NCBI RefSeq assembly: GCF_039645995.1
Contig: NZ_CP147920.1
Coordinates: 124,001-188,000, forward strand
DNA length: 64,000 nt
Origin: Sulfurimonas sp. HSL3-1
Lineage (GTDB): Bacteria; Campylobacterota; Campylobacteria; Campylobacterales; Sulfurimonadaceae
Reading direction: 5' to 3'
The position numbers and the translations under genes are program-made. A model generated the notes under the pieces. It saw only the letters and a program-made list of their open reading frames with translations. It was not told the origin of the DNA and made no database searches. Below, in pieces: positions 24,740 through 32,888 of the stretch. Numbering within the stretch: position 1 is the first letter of the stretch; each line of letters begins with the position of its first letter.

Positions 24740-25495
24740 TTACGCTCCGCCCTCGGCCTGCCTGGCGATCTGCGCCATGCTCAGCCCCTGCATGGTGCCG
24801 TAGGCCATGGCCGCGCCGGCGTAGGACTCCCTTCCGTCAAATGAAGAGAGCTCCGCGTAGAGGGCCCGCGGGCGGAAGTCGAGGCGACCCAGCAGCGACA
24901 GCGTAGCGGCACGCTCTGTTTCCGCGATCCCGCCCGCCGTGCAGAGGGTGAGTTTGCGCGGGTCCATCGGCAGGCCGTCGCGGCGTACGATCCGGTTGGC
25001 GATCAGCAGCACCGCCGCCATCCTGCTTCCGCCGCCGAGGACGACGGGGAAGCGGCGGCACGCCTCGAGCACGAAGCCCGCGGCGAACATCAAGAAAGCG
25101 TCTGCCGTGCGGCCGAGCTGTTCGAAGAGCCCCATCCCGGGGAGCGGTTCGCTCAGGGCCGCGGCATCCGCGGCGTCCGGGGAGATGATTTCGCCGAGGA
25201 TGACGTAGTCACCCGCAGGTTTGTAGTAGCGCCCGAACTCGCGCCCCTGCTCAAAGAGCGCTCTCGCATCGAAGGCGGCCTCCGGGGCGATGCCGAAGGT
25301 CACGGTCTCGTACGCTCCCGGTTCTGACGTGAGGCCCAGGTAGAGGATCTTGAGGGCGGCAAAAGGGGTGAGGGCGTTGACTGATAGGGTCAGCGGGCCG
25401 GGTGCGGGGGTCTCCTGAGCCGCCGCGGCCAGCAGGAAGTCGGCACGTCCCGCAGGCAGCGCACTCTTTTCGCGGTCCTGCAGGGTATGGATCAT
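24740..25495 (-). CDS. CobT-related (nicotinate-nucleotide phosphoribosyltransferase-like) protein, degenerate
   Basis: 251 residues. The C-terminal half shows the CobT pattern: RFPVVLGGGSRMAAVLLIANRI corresponds to the conserved GG(T/S)xMxAV region, and SFDGRESYAGAAMAYG to the C-terminal loop. But the family's PGGTTTAL region near GDYVILGEIISPDAADAAAL is degenerate, and the protein is about 90 residues shorter than a TIGR00303-type CobT (usual about 340). It may be a non-catalytic or altered homolog that handles the lower-ligand base of cobamides. It starts 3 bases after the TonB receptor stop. Full CobT activity is unlikely without the loop. Confidence 0.6.
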   Translation of the reverse strand: MIHTLQDREKSALPAGRADFLLAAAAQETPAPGPLTLSVNALTPFAALKILYLGLTSEPGAYETVTFGIAPEAAFDARALFEQGREFGRYYKPAGDYVILGEIISPDAADAAALSEPLPGMGLFEQLGRTADAFLMFAAGFVLEACRRFPVVLGGGSRMAAVLLIANRIVRRDGLPMDPRKLTLCTAGGIAETERAATLSLLGRLDFRPRALYAELSSFDGRESYAGAAMAYGTMQGLSMAQIARQAEGGA

Positions 25496-25497
25496 GC

Positions 25498-27456
25498 CTA
25501 GAACTTCAGCGTGGCCCCGGCGAGGGCGGTAGTGGTGAAATTGACGGGGTAGATGGCGTCGTCTGCGACCCAGAGGCCGTTTGCGTTGTCGAACATGTTG
25601 TTGATTTTAGCAAAAAGCGCATAAGAGGCCGTCTCATAATTCACGACGACGTCGGTGCTGTTGAAGGCACGCTGCTTCTGCGCGAAGCTGTTGCCGAAGT
25701 CGTTCATGGCGTAGGCCTGCGAACGGTAGGTGTGCGAGAGGGTGACGCTCAGCGCGTCCGTCGGCAGGATCGTGAGGGCCGCTTTCACGGTGTGGGGGCT
25801 GACGCCCGGCAAGTCGTTGCCGCCGAAATCCTCGCCGTTCTGGACTTCTTTGTCGATGACCGCCTGCACGTAGTTGTAGTTGAACGAGAGGGCGAACCCT
25901 TCCGTGACCTTCCACTGTTCGAACAGATCGACGCCGATCTTGTGGGAACGGTCGATATTCGTGTTGACCGAGGCGATATAAGCGGGGTCGCTGTAGTAGT
26001 AGATCTCGTTTTCAAGCGCGGCGTAATAGGCGGAGAGCTTGAACTTGTTCGCTGCCGTCACCGCCGTATAGCCCGCCGTGACGGTGTCGGAGGTCATCGG
26101 GTCGATAAAACCGTTGAAAGTGACGTTGCCGCTGAAATCCCTGTTGAAGAAACGGTCGACGTCGGGTGCCTGGTAGGCGTGGGCGTAGCTGACAAAGAGG
26201 GAACGCTCCGGGCTGAGACGGAAGTTGTAGCCCGCTTCGATGCCGTGAAGGGTTTCGGAGCGCGCCAGGGAGTTGTTCGCGTCGCTGTAGTCGTACTTGA
26301 CGGTCTCATAGCGGTAGCCCGCCTTGAGGGTATGGGCCCCCGTGCGGTACTGTGCCAGCGCATAGGCCGCCGCATTCTTTTTGGTCGTTTCGTTGGCGAT
26401 CGCAAAGGCCGTCGCGCCGCCGTTCCGGCTGCCGTCGAAGAGTGTGCCGCCCAGGGAGAGCTGCAGGCCGCCACGCGCGAAGTCGAGGGCCAGCGCCGCC
26501 GTGCGGTAGTCGTAGGTGGCCGTGCTGCGGTAGAACCAGGCGGGAAGGTCGTAGACGGATTTTTTCTTCTCCACAGAGGTATCAAGTGAGACGGAGAGGT
26601 CGGCCGTCGGGGAGAGGGTCAGGCCGGCAGTGAAGGCATCGACGTCGTACTGCTGGTAGGCCGGGGCCGGGAAGGCGCCCGGTTGGGCGGGGTCGTCGTT
26701 GTACTCGCTTTGGGTCAGGGTGCTTCCGTAGGCGGCGTCGATGCGGCTTGATTGCGCACCGAGGCGGAATTCGAAGAGATCGCTTGGCGTCAGCGCAAGG
26801 TCGAAGGTGCCGTTTGCCAGCTTTTGTTCGTCTCGTTTCTGCGCGGCATCGATATGGCGCGTGCCGGCGGTGTGGTAGGCTTCGCCGGAGGCGGAAACCG
26901 TCAGGAGCTCGTCGCTGTGGCCGACACGGAACGCCGCGTCGTAGGTACCGTAGATGCCGCCGTAGAAACGCACCTCTTTGCTGCTGTCGTTTTTGGTGAC
27001 GATGTGGATCGCTCCCGCGTTGGCGCCGTCGCCGCCAAGGACGATCCCGCCCCCTTTGACGATCTCGAGGCGTTCGATGTCGGAGGGGGCGATGGAACTG
27101 AGCAACTGCGGGACCATGTCGATGTTGTTGAGGCGGCGGCCGTTGAGGGTGACGACGATGTTCTGGTAGCCGTTCTCGATGCCGTAGCCGTGCAGGTCGA
27201 GCCGCTGGGCCATCGGGTTGCCGTAGGAGGGCAGCGCAAAGAGGGAGGTCTGCAGGGTGATGAACTCGTAGAGCGACTGGACGTGGGCCTTTTCGATCTC
27301 CTCGGCCGTGTAGACCTCGACACTGTCGGCGGCGTTGAGCTCGGTGTTGTGCAGGGGACTGGAAGTGACGGTCAGGGCCTCGAGGGTGATGCCTTCGGCG
27401 TAAAGGGCGCTGCTCAGGAGGGCGGACGCGGCGAGGGAGAGTACGATGGGTTTCAT
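25498..27456 (-). CDS. TonB-dependent outer-membrane receptor, probably for a corrinoid (BtuB-like)
   Basis: 652 residues. Signal peptide (1-20), then a TonB box-like start (TLEALTVTSSP), a plug domain with IVVTLNGRRLNNIDM and GANAGAIHIVT (about 40-160), then a 22-strand barrel ending in aromatic F652 (LKF), as outer-membrane barrels do. The length of 652 and the operon with a CobT-like protein make vitamin B12 or another corrinoid the best guess, but the sequence alone does not fix the ligand. The start overlaps the stop of the upstream small gene (ATGA). Transcription probably begins upstream of that gene. Confidence 0.85.
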   Translation of the reverse strand: MKPIVLSLAASALLSSALYAEGITLEALTVTSSPLHNTELNAADSVEVYTAEEIEKAHVQSLYEFITLQTSLFALPSYGNPMAQRLDLHGYGIENGYQNIVVTLNGRRLNNIDMVPQLLSSIAPSDIERLEIVKGGGIVLGGDGANAGAIHIVTKNDSSKEVRFYGGIYGTYDAAFRVGHSDELLTVSASGEAYHTAGTRHIDAAQKRDEQKLANGTFDLALTPSDLFEFRLGAQSSRIDAAYGSTLTQSEYNDDPAQPGAFPAPAYQQYDVDAFTAGLTLSPTADLSVSLDTSVEKKKSVYDLPAWFYRSTATYDYRTAALALDFARGGLQLSLGGTLFDGSRNGGATAFAIANETTKKNAAAYALAQYRTGAHTLKAGYRYETVKYDYSDANNSLARSETLHGIEAGYNFRLSPERSLFVSYAHAYQAPDVDRFFNRDFSGNVTFNGFIDPMTSDTVTAGYTAVTAANKFKLSAYYAALENEIYYYSDPAYIASVNTNIDRSHKIGVDLFEQWKVTEGFALSFNYNYVQAVIDKEVQNGEDFGGNDLPGVSPHTVKAALTILPTDALSVTLSHTYRSQAYAMNDFGNSFAQKQRAFNSTDVVVNYETASYALFAKINNMFDNANGLWVADDAIYPVNFTTTALAGATLKF

Positions 27457-27830
27457 TGGGTTCCTTTGGAAATGAATAATGGGGTCAAGTAGCAGGGCGC
27501 TGCGGGCGGTGAGAGGGTCGAACGGGTGTGGCGGAAGGGGTTTCGGGTGCGTCGCGGACGGTCATGCGTGCGCAACCGTCTGCAGGCGAGGCGGTGAAAA
27601 TGGAGGTTACAGTGGCAGGGGCGTCGTCGGCCGCCGGGAAGCTCCGCCGCGGCGGGTTCCAGTGCCATCTCTTCGTCTTCAAGTGCCATTTCGTCGTCGC
27701 GTTCATCGCTGACGATCCCGTGATGTGCCAGCGTGCGGTTCTCGCGGCGCTGCAGGGTGGTGACGGCGCTGTAGGCCTGGATGGCGCTGAGCGTAAAATA
27801 GCGTTTTCCGAACCCTTTCGGTGCGCGCAT
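27453..27830 (-). CDS. Small protein translated before the TonB receptor
   Basis: 125 codons starting at ATG 27830 with a strong AAGGAGG five bases upstream, and ending in an ATGA overlap with the TonB receptor start. The first 65 residues use host-like codons and are acidic near ERDDEMALEDEEMALEP. The second half is Arg/His-rich, with CHCNLHFHRLAC, a C-x-C-x3-H-x-H-x3-C arrangement that could bind a metal. After residue 65 rare Arg codons (CGA, AGA) appear, so the 3' half may be a leader rather than a real protein. Not recognised. The ribosome site and coupling support expression; no homolog was identified. Confidence 0.5.
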   Translation of the reverse strand: MRAPKGFGKRYFTLSAIQAYSAVTTLQRRENRTLAHHGIVSDERDDEMALEDEEMALEPAAAELPGGRRRPCHCNLHFHRLACRRLRTHDRPRRTRNPFRHTRSTLSPPAAPCYLTPLFISKGTQ

Positions 27831-27947
27831 CCGGCCTCCTTGAATGAATATCGGAAGTATAGCACAGGGGGCGCTTCGGCATGCCCGATGTACAGGTTTC
27901 TTAGATGTTTTAGGATAGTATGACCCAAACGCATCCGGGAGTGGGAA

Positions 27948-29252
27948 ATGGTTATTGAAGAGGATCTCGCGGCGCTGTCCCAGCGCTTTAAACGCCACAC
28001 GCTCTGCGGCATCCGCCTGTTCTGGCTGATGTCGCTGCCGCTGCTGCTCTGGCTCTTCGCCATGGCGGGGTTCGCGGGGCTTGTGAACTTCAACGTCGAA
28101 CTGCACAGTGTCATCATGATGGGGGCTATCTTCCTGATCTGGCTCTTTTTCGCTCCGCACAACGCCTACTACGCCTCGTGCAAACTCCGCCGCGGTTTCG
28201 GCAACATCCAGCGGGCACTGGCGGCCTTCATCAACAAAAACATCCTCGCCGTCGCCGGGATCGAGAAGGCGAACACGACGCTTGACGATTTCCTCACCGA
28301 GTCGGCGGGGACGATACGTAACGAAAATTTCTCCTCCGTGGCCGCCGGGATCTTCCCGACGCTGGGTATCCTGGGGACCTTTATCAGCATCGCCATCTCG
28401 ATGCCGGATTTTTCCGCCCAGACCTCCGAAGTGCTCGAGCAGGAGATCTCGCGGCTGCTCGGCGGGGTGGGAACGGCCTTTTACGTCTCCATCTACGGTA
28501 TCTTCCTCTCCATCTGGTGGATTTTCTTTGAAAAGAGCGGCATCAGCCGCTTTGATCGGGACGTGGCGGAGCTTCGCGAGGTGACACGCCCCTTCTTCTG
28601 GGAGCAAAAAGAGATCGAGCAGACCTACTACCGCAACAGCCTGGCCCACTTCGAGAAGCTCGACACGCTCTTCGATGCGATGAGCTCGCGCGATTTTGTC
28701 ACGGAGCTGAACCGTACCCTCGAGCAGCGTCTGCACATCTTCGGCCAGATCATCGACCGGGAGCAGCAGGCGGCGGAAACGTTCGGGCAGCTGATGGCGC
28801 AGAGCGGTACACTGTTTGACCGCCTCGCCAAGGAGCAGACCGCTTCGGCGGAAGCGCTGCAGCGTGTCGGCCTGGGCGTGGAGCGTTTCGCGGCGCAGAT
28901 GCGTGAAGAGCATGAGCGGATGGAGCAGCGCCAGCACACCCTGGCCCGGGAGTACCAGCACGGCGTGACTGTCGCCGAGACCCTGGGCGGAGAGATCGCG
29001 CGGCTCAGCGAGGCGCTGGCCAACCTCAATGCCGGCAACGTCCGGGAGCTTTACAGCGGGGTGCTTGCCAACATCGAATCGATGAAACAGGAGATCGACC
29101 GGGTCGGCGTGCAGTTTGACGAACATATCCGCGGCTTCGACGCGCAGTTCCTGGAAAAACTGCAGCGTACTTTGAAACTGATCGATTCGGAGACGGCGCA
29201 GATCGTCGAGCAGATCGCCCGGCTGAACAAAAGCGACGGGGAGACGCGCTGA
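27948..29252 (+). CDS. MotA/TolQ/ExbB-type proton-channel protein with long coiled-coil tail
   Basis: 434 residues. Four membrane helices at about 24-44, 50-70, 128-150 and 172-192; the third includes AAGIFPTLGILGTFISIAIS, the ExbB/TolQ/MotA core motif. After residue 200 comes about 230 residues of helical coiled-coil sequence (e.g. ALQRVGLGVERFAAQMREE). With the OmpA-like partner encoded 2 bases downstream it forms a stator-like pair. The long tail is reminiscent of ZorA in Zorya defence, but there is no ZorC or ZorD/E here; alternatives are flagellar-like stators or envelope energising systems. Start at ATG 27948. Confidence 0.8.
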   Translation: MVIEEDLAALSQRFKRHTLCGIRLFWLMSLPLLLWLFAMAGFAGLVNFNVELHSVIMMGAIFLIWLFFAPHNAYYASCKLRRGFGNIQRALAAFINKNILAVAGIEKANTTLDDFLTESAGTIRNENFSSVAAGIFPTLGILGTFISIAISMPDFSAQTSEVLEQEISRLLGGVGTAFYVSIYGIFLSIWWIFFEKSGISRFDRDVAELREVTRPFFWEQKEIEQTYYRNSLAHFEKLDTLFDAMSSRDFVTELNRTLEQRLHIFGQIIDREQQAAETFGQLMAQSGTLFDRLAKEQTASAEALQRVGLGVERFAAQMREEHERMEQRQHTLAREYQHGVTVAETLGGEIARLSEALANLNAGNVRELYSGVLANIESMKQEIDRVGVQFDEHIRGFDAQFLEKLQRTLKLIDSETAQIVEQIARLNKSDGETR

Positions 29253-29254
29253 GC

Positions 29255-30409
29255 ATGCTGCGGCGACGGGACAACGGGGAGCGGGAACAGAACTTCTGGA
29301 TCTCCTACGCCGACCTGATGGCGGGGCTGCTCTTTGTCTTTATCCTGCTGGTGGGGGCGATTGTCGTCAAGACGGTATTGATGCGGTCGGATCTTTTTGC
29401 GATCCGTGCGGACCTGCAGGCACAGAAAACGGCGCTCGGACTGAGCGAGAAGGCGCTGGCCGAGAAGAAAAAGCGGCTGCGGGAGATCCAGGCGCTGCTG
29501 GCGGCCTCCCGGGAGGAGAACGCCCACCTCAGCATGGAACTGGCCCTGCTGCAGAGCGAAGCGGAGGGGCTGCGCATCTCTGTGGACGATATGAATACGA
29601 CCCTGCATGAGCGGACAACCGCCCTGGCGCTGACCCGCGAGGAGATGGAACAGCTCAAAGCCCTGCTGCTGGAGACGGAGACGCAGCGCGCCACCTTGCA
29701 GAGCGAGGCGGAGCGGCTCACGTCGGAACTGGAGACGGCCGAGAAACAGCATGCCGAAGATACGAACCTGATCAAGCTGCGCGACGACGAGATGGCGGAG
29801 CTGGAGAAGGCGCTGCTTCTCAAAAGCCGTGCCTACCAGAAGGTGGTGGAGGATCTCAACCTCACCCGCATCAAGATCAAGAACCTCACGGGGATCAAGG
29901 TTAAGGTTGTACAGCATCTCAAAGAGGAGCTGGGCGATTCGATCAGCATCGATCCCAAGAGCGGTGCACTGCGCTTTGCGTCGAACGTGCTTTTCAACCA
30001 GGGGGAGGCGACGCTCAAACCCGAAGCGAAGCAGGAGCTGAGCCGGGTGCTGGGGCACTACATCGATGCCCTGCTCAGCGACAAGCAGATGCGCCGCTAT
30101 ATCGACCGGATCATCATCGAGGGGCATACGAACTCCGACGGCAGCTACCTTTTCAACCTGGAGCTCTCCCAGCAGCGGGCTTTGGCGGTGATGACTTTCC
30201 TCTACACCCAGTACCCGAAGAACCGGAAGCTTTTCCGGCAGTACCTCAGCGCCAGCGGCCGCAGTTTCACCGAGCCGGTGCTGGGCGCGGACGGCAAAGA
30301 GGACAAGCAGGCGTCGCGCCGCATCGAGATCAAGTTCCGGATCAAGAACGAAGAGGCGGTAAGGGAGCTGATGAACTATCTCAACGCGAAGGGAGAAGGC
30401 GGTGCGTGA
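29255..30409 (+). CDS. OmpA/MotB-type peptidoglycan-binding partner with long coiled coil
   Basis: 384 residues. One membrane helix at about 17-42 (SYADLMAGLLFVFILLVGAIV) with the conserved Asp of MotB stators (ADLMAGLL), then about 140 residues of coiled coil, and a C-terminal OmpA domain from about 215: SNVLFNQGEATLKPEAKQEL, EGHTNSDGSYLFNLELSQQR and ASRRIEIKFRI. Such a partner anchors the stator to the cell wall. It starts 2 bases after the channel gene. Together the pair likely converts proton (or sodium) flow into motion or signalling across the envelope. Confidence 0.82.
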   Translation: MLRRRDNGEREQNFWISYADLMAGLLFVFILLVGAIVVKTVLMRSDLFAIRADLQAQKTALGLSEKALAEKKKRLREIQALLAASREENAHLSMELALLQSEAEGLRISVDDMNTTLHERTTALALTREEMEQLKALLLETETQRATLQSEAERLTSELETAEKQHAEDTNLIKLRDDEMAELEKALLLKSRAYQKVVEDLNLTRIKIKNLTGIKVKVVQHLKEELGDSISIDPKSGALRFASNVLFNQGEATLKPEAKQELSRVLGHYIDALLSDKQMRRYIDRIIIEGHTNSDGSYLFNLELSQQRALAVMTFLYTQYPKNRKLFRQYLSASGRSFTEPVLGADGKEDKQASRRIEIKFRIKNEEAVRELMNYLNAKGEGGA

Positions 30410-30548
30410 CGAGGAGCTGCTGGTCCGGCCCGAAAAGCTTGAAGCCCTGCGCAAAGAGCTGACGCTGCAGGTCGAGCGGCGTGACCGGGCACGAAAAATT
30501 CTCACACCAAAGCGGAAAAAGCCGTGGTGGCGACGGCTATTCACCTAA
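30402..30548 (+). CDS. Small basic protein after the OmpA-like gene
   Basis: 48 residues starting GTG 30402 and overlapping the OmpA-like gene by 8 bases. Sequence begins MRDEELLVRPEKLEALRKEL and ends KRKKPWWRRLFT, a helical protein with a basic aromatic tail. GGGAGAAGG upstream is a likely ribosome site. It may be a third component of the stator operon; function unknown. Confidence 0.5.
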   Translation: MRDEELLVRPEKLEALRKELTLQVERRDRARKILTPKRKKPWWRRLFT

Positions 30549-30560
30549 ACACCCCTGCGC

Positions 30561-30566
30561 TATAAT
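30561..30566 (+). promoter_or_regulatory. -10 element TATAAT
   Basis: GCTATAATG, only 8 bases before ATG 30574, so a transcript from it would be almost leaderless. Confidence 0.5.
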
Positions 30567-30573
30567 GCGCCCT

Positions 30574-31920
30574 ATGAAACTCTCCCACCTGCGCCAGATC
30601 GCCGAGTACCTTCGGGCCTTCAAACATATCAATGCCATCCACCGTGTGAATGACACGACGATCAAGATCGTCCTGGGGGAGAAGAGCCTCTATGCCAACA
30701 TGCAGAAGGGGCACAGCTACCTGGCGATGTGTCGCCACGATATCCGGCGGAGCAAGGTCTACCAGGCCCCCTTCGACGTCGTGCTGGCCAAGCGGTTCAA
30801 CCGCGCTGTCATCACGGATATTTCGCTTTACAACGACGACAAGATCCTCCGCATCGAAGCGGCGCTCAGCGGAGCGTACAAGCACTCTAAAACGATCCTG
30901 CAACTCGAATTCACCGGCAAAACGACCAACGCGATCATCCTGGACGAGGATGAGGTCGTCCTCGAGGCGCTGCGCCACATCGACGCGTCCACCTCCTACC
31001 GGGTCGTGCGTGTCGGCCAGCCCCTGCTGCCGCCGCCGCCCCTGGCTTTTACGCCCAAAGATTACCCCCTCGATGACGTGGAAACTTATCTCTACGAGGT
31101 GTGCGACAAAGAGCAGACGGCGCGGCTGGCGGCGCTGAAGAAACAGAAGGTCGGCTTGCTGCAAAAAAAGCTCAAGCGGCTCGAAAAACATCTGGATGCC
31201 CTTGAAGACGAAGCGGCGCTGGAGGCGGAGGCGGCGCGATTGCAGCACCTGGGCAACCTCGCCCTGGCCAACCTCTACAAGATCAAGCCCTACCAGACGC
31301 GCCTCACGCTGGACGATTACGACGGCAGCGTCGTTGAAGTCGAGCTCCCGCGCGCATTCGCCTCGGCCCACCAGGTGAGCGACCATTTCTTCAAGCTGGC
31401 AAAGAAAACGAAGCAGAAGGCTGCGAACATGCATATCGAGCGCGAGGGGCTCGAGGGGAAGGTGCGCCACTTCGAGCACTTTATCGCGACGGTCGAGGGG
31501 GCGACGACGGTCGAAGAGATTGCCCGTCTCTTCCCGCCGAAACAGACGGGGCGGATTAAGGAGAAGAGCGACGATGCCGTCGAGACCTTCTGGATCGAGG
31601 GGTACAAGGTGCAGCTGGGCAAGAACGAACGGGGCAATGTCGCGCTGCTGCAGCGCGCCCGTGCCCGGGATATCTGGCTGCACCTACGCGACCGCCCCTC
31701 CACCCACGTTATTATCACGACGGATAAGCAGAAAGTGCCCGAAAGCGTCCTGGAGGCGGCGGCAAAGCTCTGCGTCGACTTTTCGGTCATGAGCCCCGGG
31801 CTCTTCGAGGTCGATTACACCCCGAGACGCGAGGTGAAGATCCAGGAGGGGGCGAACGTGCTCTACAACAAGTACGAGACGATGACCGTCTCCAAAGAGG
31901 CCGCTGTTCCCGGGCCATAG
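30574..31920 (+). CDS. NFACT-family protein, RqcH-like ribosome quality control factor
   Basis: 448 residues. N-terminal NFACT-N domain (about 1-200), coiled-coil middle (about 200-280: KKLKRLEKHLDALEDE) and C-terminal NFACT-R/DUF814 domain (about 330-440) with WIEGYKVQLGKNERGNVALL, DIWLHLRDRPSTHVII and YNKYETMTVSKE. RqcH binds the 50S with stalled peptidyl-tRNA and adds alanine tails. The protein is shorter than B. subtilis RqcH (about 570). At the site equivalent to the RqcH Asp-Arg pair I read NDDKILRI, so the Arg may be replaced by Lys; alignment is needed. Also called FbpA/fibronectin-binding in older annotation. ATG 30574; an alternative ATG at 30565. Confidence 0.83.
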   Translation: MKLSHLRQIAEYLRAFKHINAIHRVNDTTIKIVLGEKSLYANMQKGHSYLAMCRHDIRRSKVYQAPFDVVLAKRFNRAVITDISLYNDDKILRIEAALSGAYKHSKTILQLEFTGKTTNAIILDEDEVVLEALRHIDASTSYRVVRVGQPLLPPPPLAFTPKDYPLDDVETYLYEVCDKEQTARLAALKKQKVGLLQKKLKRLEKHLDALEDEAALEAEAARLQHLGNLALANLYKIKPYQTRLTLDDYDGSVVEVELPRAFASAHQVSDHFFKLAKKTKQKAANMHIEREGLEGKVRHFEHFIATVEGATTVEEIARLFPPKQTGRIKEKSDDAVETFWIEGYKVQLGKNERGNVALLQRARARDIWLHLRDRPSTHVIITTDKQKVPESVLEAAAKLCVDFSVMSPGLFEVDYTPRREVKIQEGANVLYNKYETMTVSKEAAVPGP

Positions 31921-31942
31921 GGGCGTACAGGCTACTTTGTAG

Positions 31943-31948
31943 TATAAT
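31943..31948 (+). promoter_or_regulatory. -10 element TATAAT
   Basis: AGTATAATCG lies 22 bases before cdsA (31970). Confidence 0.55.
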
Positions 31949-31969
31949 CGCTTTAAAAACGGGACGAAA

Positions 31970-32722
31970 ATGGCAGCAACGGAGACGACAAAAAGGGTAG
32001 TAACGGGAGCCGCGCTGATCGGGGCGGTGATCCTGCTGGGGTGGATTGACAACTTCATGCTGATGTGGCTGGTCCTCGGCGGCGTCTACCTGCTCGCCTT
32101 CTACGAGGCGGCCAACCTCTACGGCCTGCACCACAACGCCTCTTTCGCTTTTGCGGCAATGCTCTGGCTCCTGGCTGCCGTCTACCCCTATCCGGATGAT
32201 CTTTTCGTGTTGATGGGCGTCGTCTTCGCCGCCTACGCCGCTTACAAACCCAGTACCGACTGGCGCCTCTTCCTCCCCTTCGCGTACCCGACGGCGGGGA
32301 TGCTCTTCTTCCTGACCCTCTATCAGGATTACGGTCTCGTGGCGATGGCCTGGCTGATCGTCGTCGTCGCCGCGGCCGATATCGGGGCCTATGTTGTCGG
32401 TAAAAGCATCGGGAAGACGAAGTTTTCCGAGACGAGCCCGAACAAGACCCTCGAAGGGGTCGTCGGCGGGATCGTCATCGCCACCGTCGCCGGAGTCTTT
32501 GTGGGGCTACGTGTCGTGAATGTTGAAGTGGCGATTACCGTGTCGCTGGCGACGGCGGTCAGTGCCGTGTTCGGCGACCTTTACGAGAGCTACCTCAAGC
32601 GTAGAGCCGGCGTCAAAGACAGCGGCCACGTTCTGCCGGGCCACGGCGGGGTGCTCGACCGCATTGACGGCTACCTCTTCGGCGCCGTCGTGATGGTGAT
32701 TTTGCTGCGCGGTTTGGTGTAA
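31970..32722 (+). CDS. cdsA: Phosphatidate cytidylyltransferase
   Basis: 250 residues, inner-membrane enzyme making CDP-diacylglycerol from phosphatidate and CTP, the branch point of phospholipid synthesis. It has about seven membrane helices and the family's C-terminal signature: YLKRRAGVKDSGHVLPGHGG followed by VLDRIDGY, plus WLIVVVAAADIGAYVVGKSIG and the P...K..EG motif (SPNKTLEGVVGG). Followed by repeat R2 and dxr, so transcription into dxr is possible. Confidence 0.93.
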   Translation: MAATETTKRVVTGAALIGAVILLGWIDNFMLMWLVLGGVYLLAFYEAANLYGLHHNASFAFAAMLWLLAAVYPYPDDLFVLMGVVFAAYAAYKPSTDWRLFLPFAYPTAGMLFFLTLYQDYGLVAMAWLIVVVAAADIGAYVVGKSIGKTKFSETSPNKTLEGVVGGIVIATVAGVFVGLRVVNVEVAITVSLATAVSAVFGDLYESYLKRRAGVKDSGHVLPGHGGVLDRIDGYLFGAVVMVILLRGLV

Positions 32723-32773
32723 TGTATAGAAAAGGTCCGATGGATAGGAATCAAGCACGGTTTATCTGTGCGT

Positions 32774-32868
32774 GGGCACCCCAAGGGTACTTCCTTCAGG
32801 GCGTCCGCTGCCGAGGTGAACTCAGCGTTAGCGTAGGTAAGGGGACTTTGTTCCCTTGCCGTATCCAT
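32774..32868 (+). repeat. Interspersed intergenic repeat, copy R2
   Basis: Contains GGGCACCCCAAGGGTACTTC, GCTGCCGAGGTGAACTCAGC, GCGTTAGCGTAG and the terminal hairpin AAGGGGA-CTTTG-TTCCCTT (32839-32857, 7 pairs). It lies in the cdsA-dxr gap and ends about 20 bases before dxr. An imperfect inverted repeat around ATGGATA/TATCCAT brackets it. Confidence 0.8.
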
Positions 32869-32888
32869 AGGTCCGTAGGACAATCTAA

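Noticed and set aside
27453..27947. Complete cobalamin riboswitch before the TonB receptor
   Set aside because: Only the GCCACTGT-type box is seen. The upstream GGTGCAAATCC-type element and closing stem were not found, and the site lies inside a well-initiated frame.
27948..30548. Zorya defence system
   Set aside because: Only ZorA/ZorB-like partners are present; no ZorC, ZorD or ZorE genes follow (next is an RqcH-like gene).
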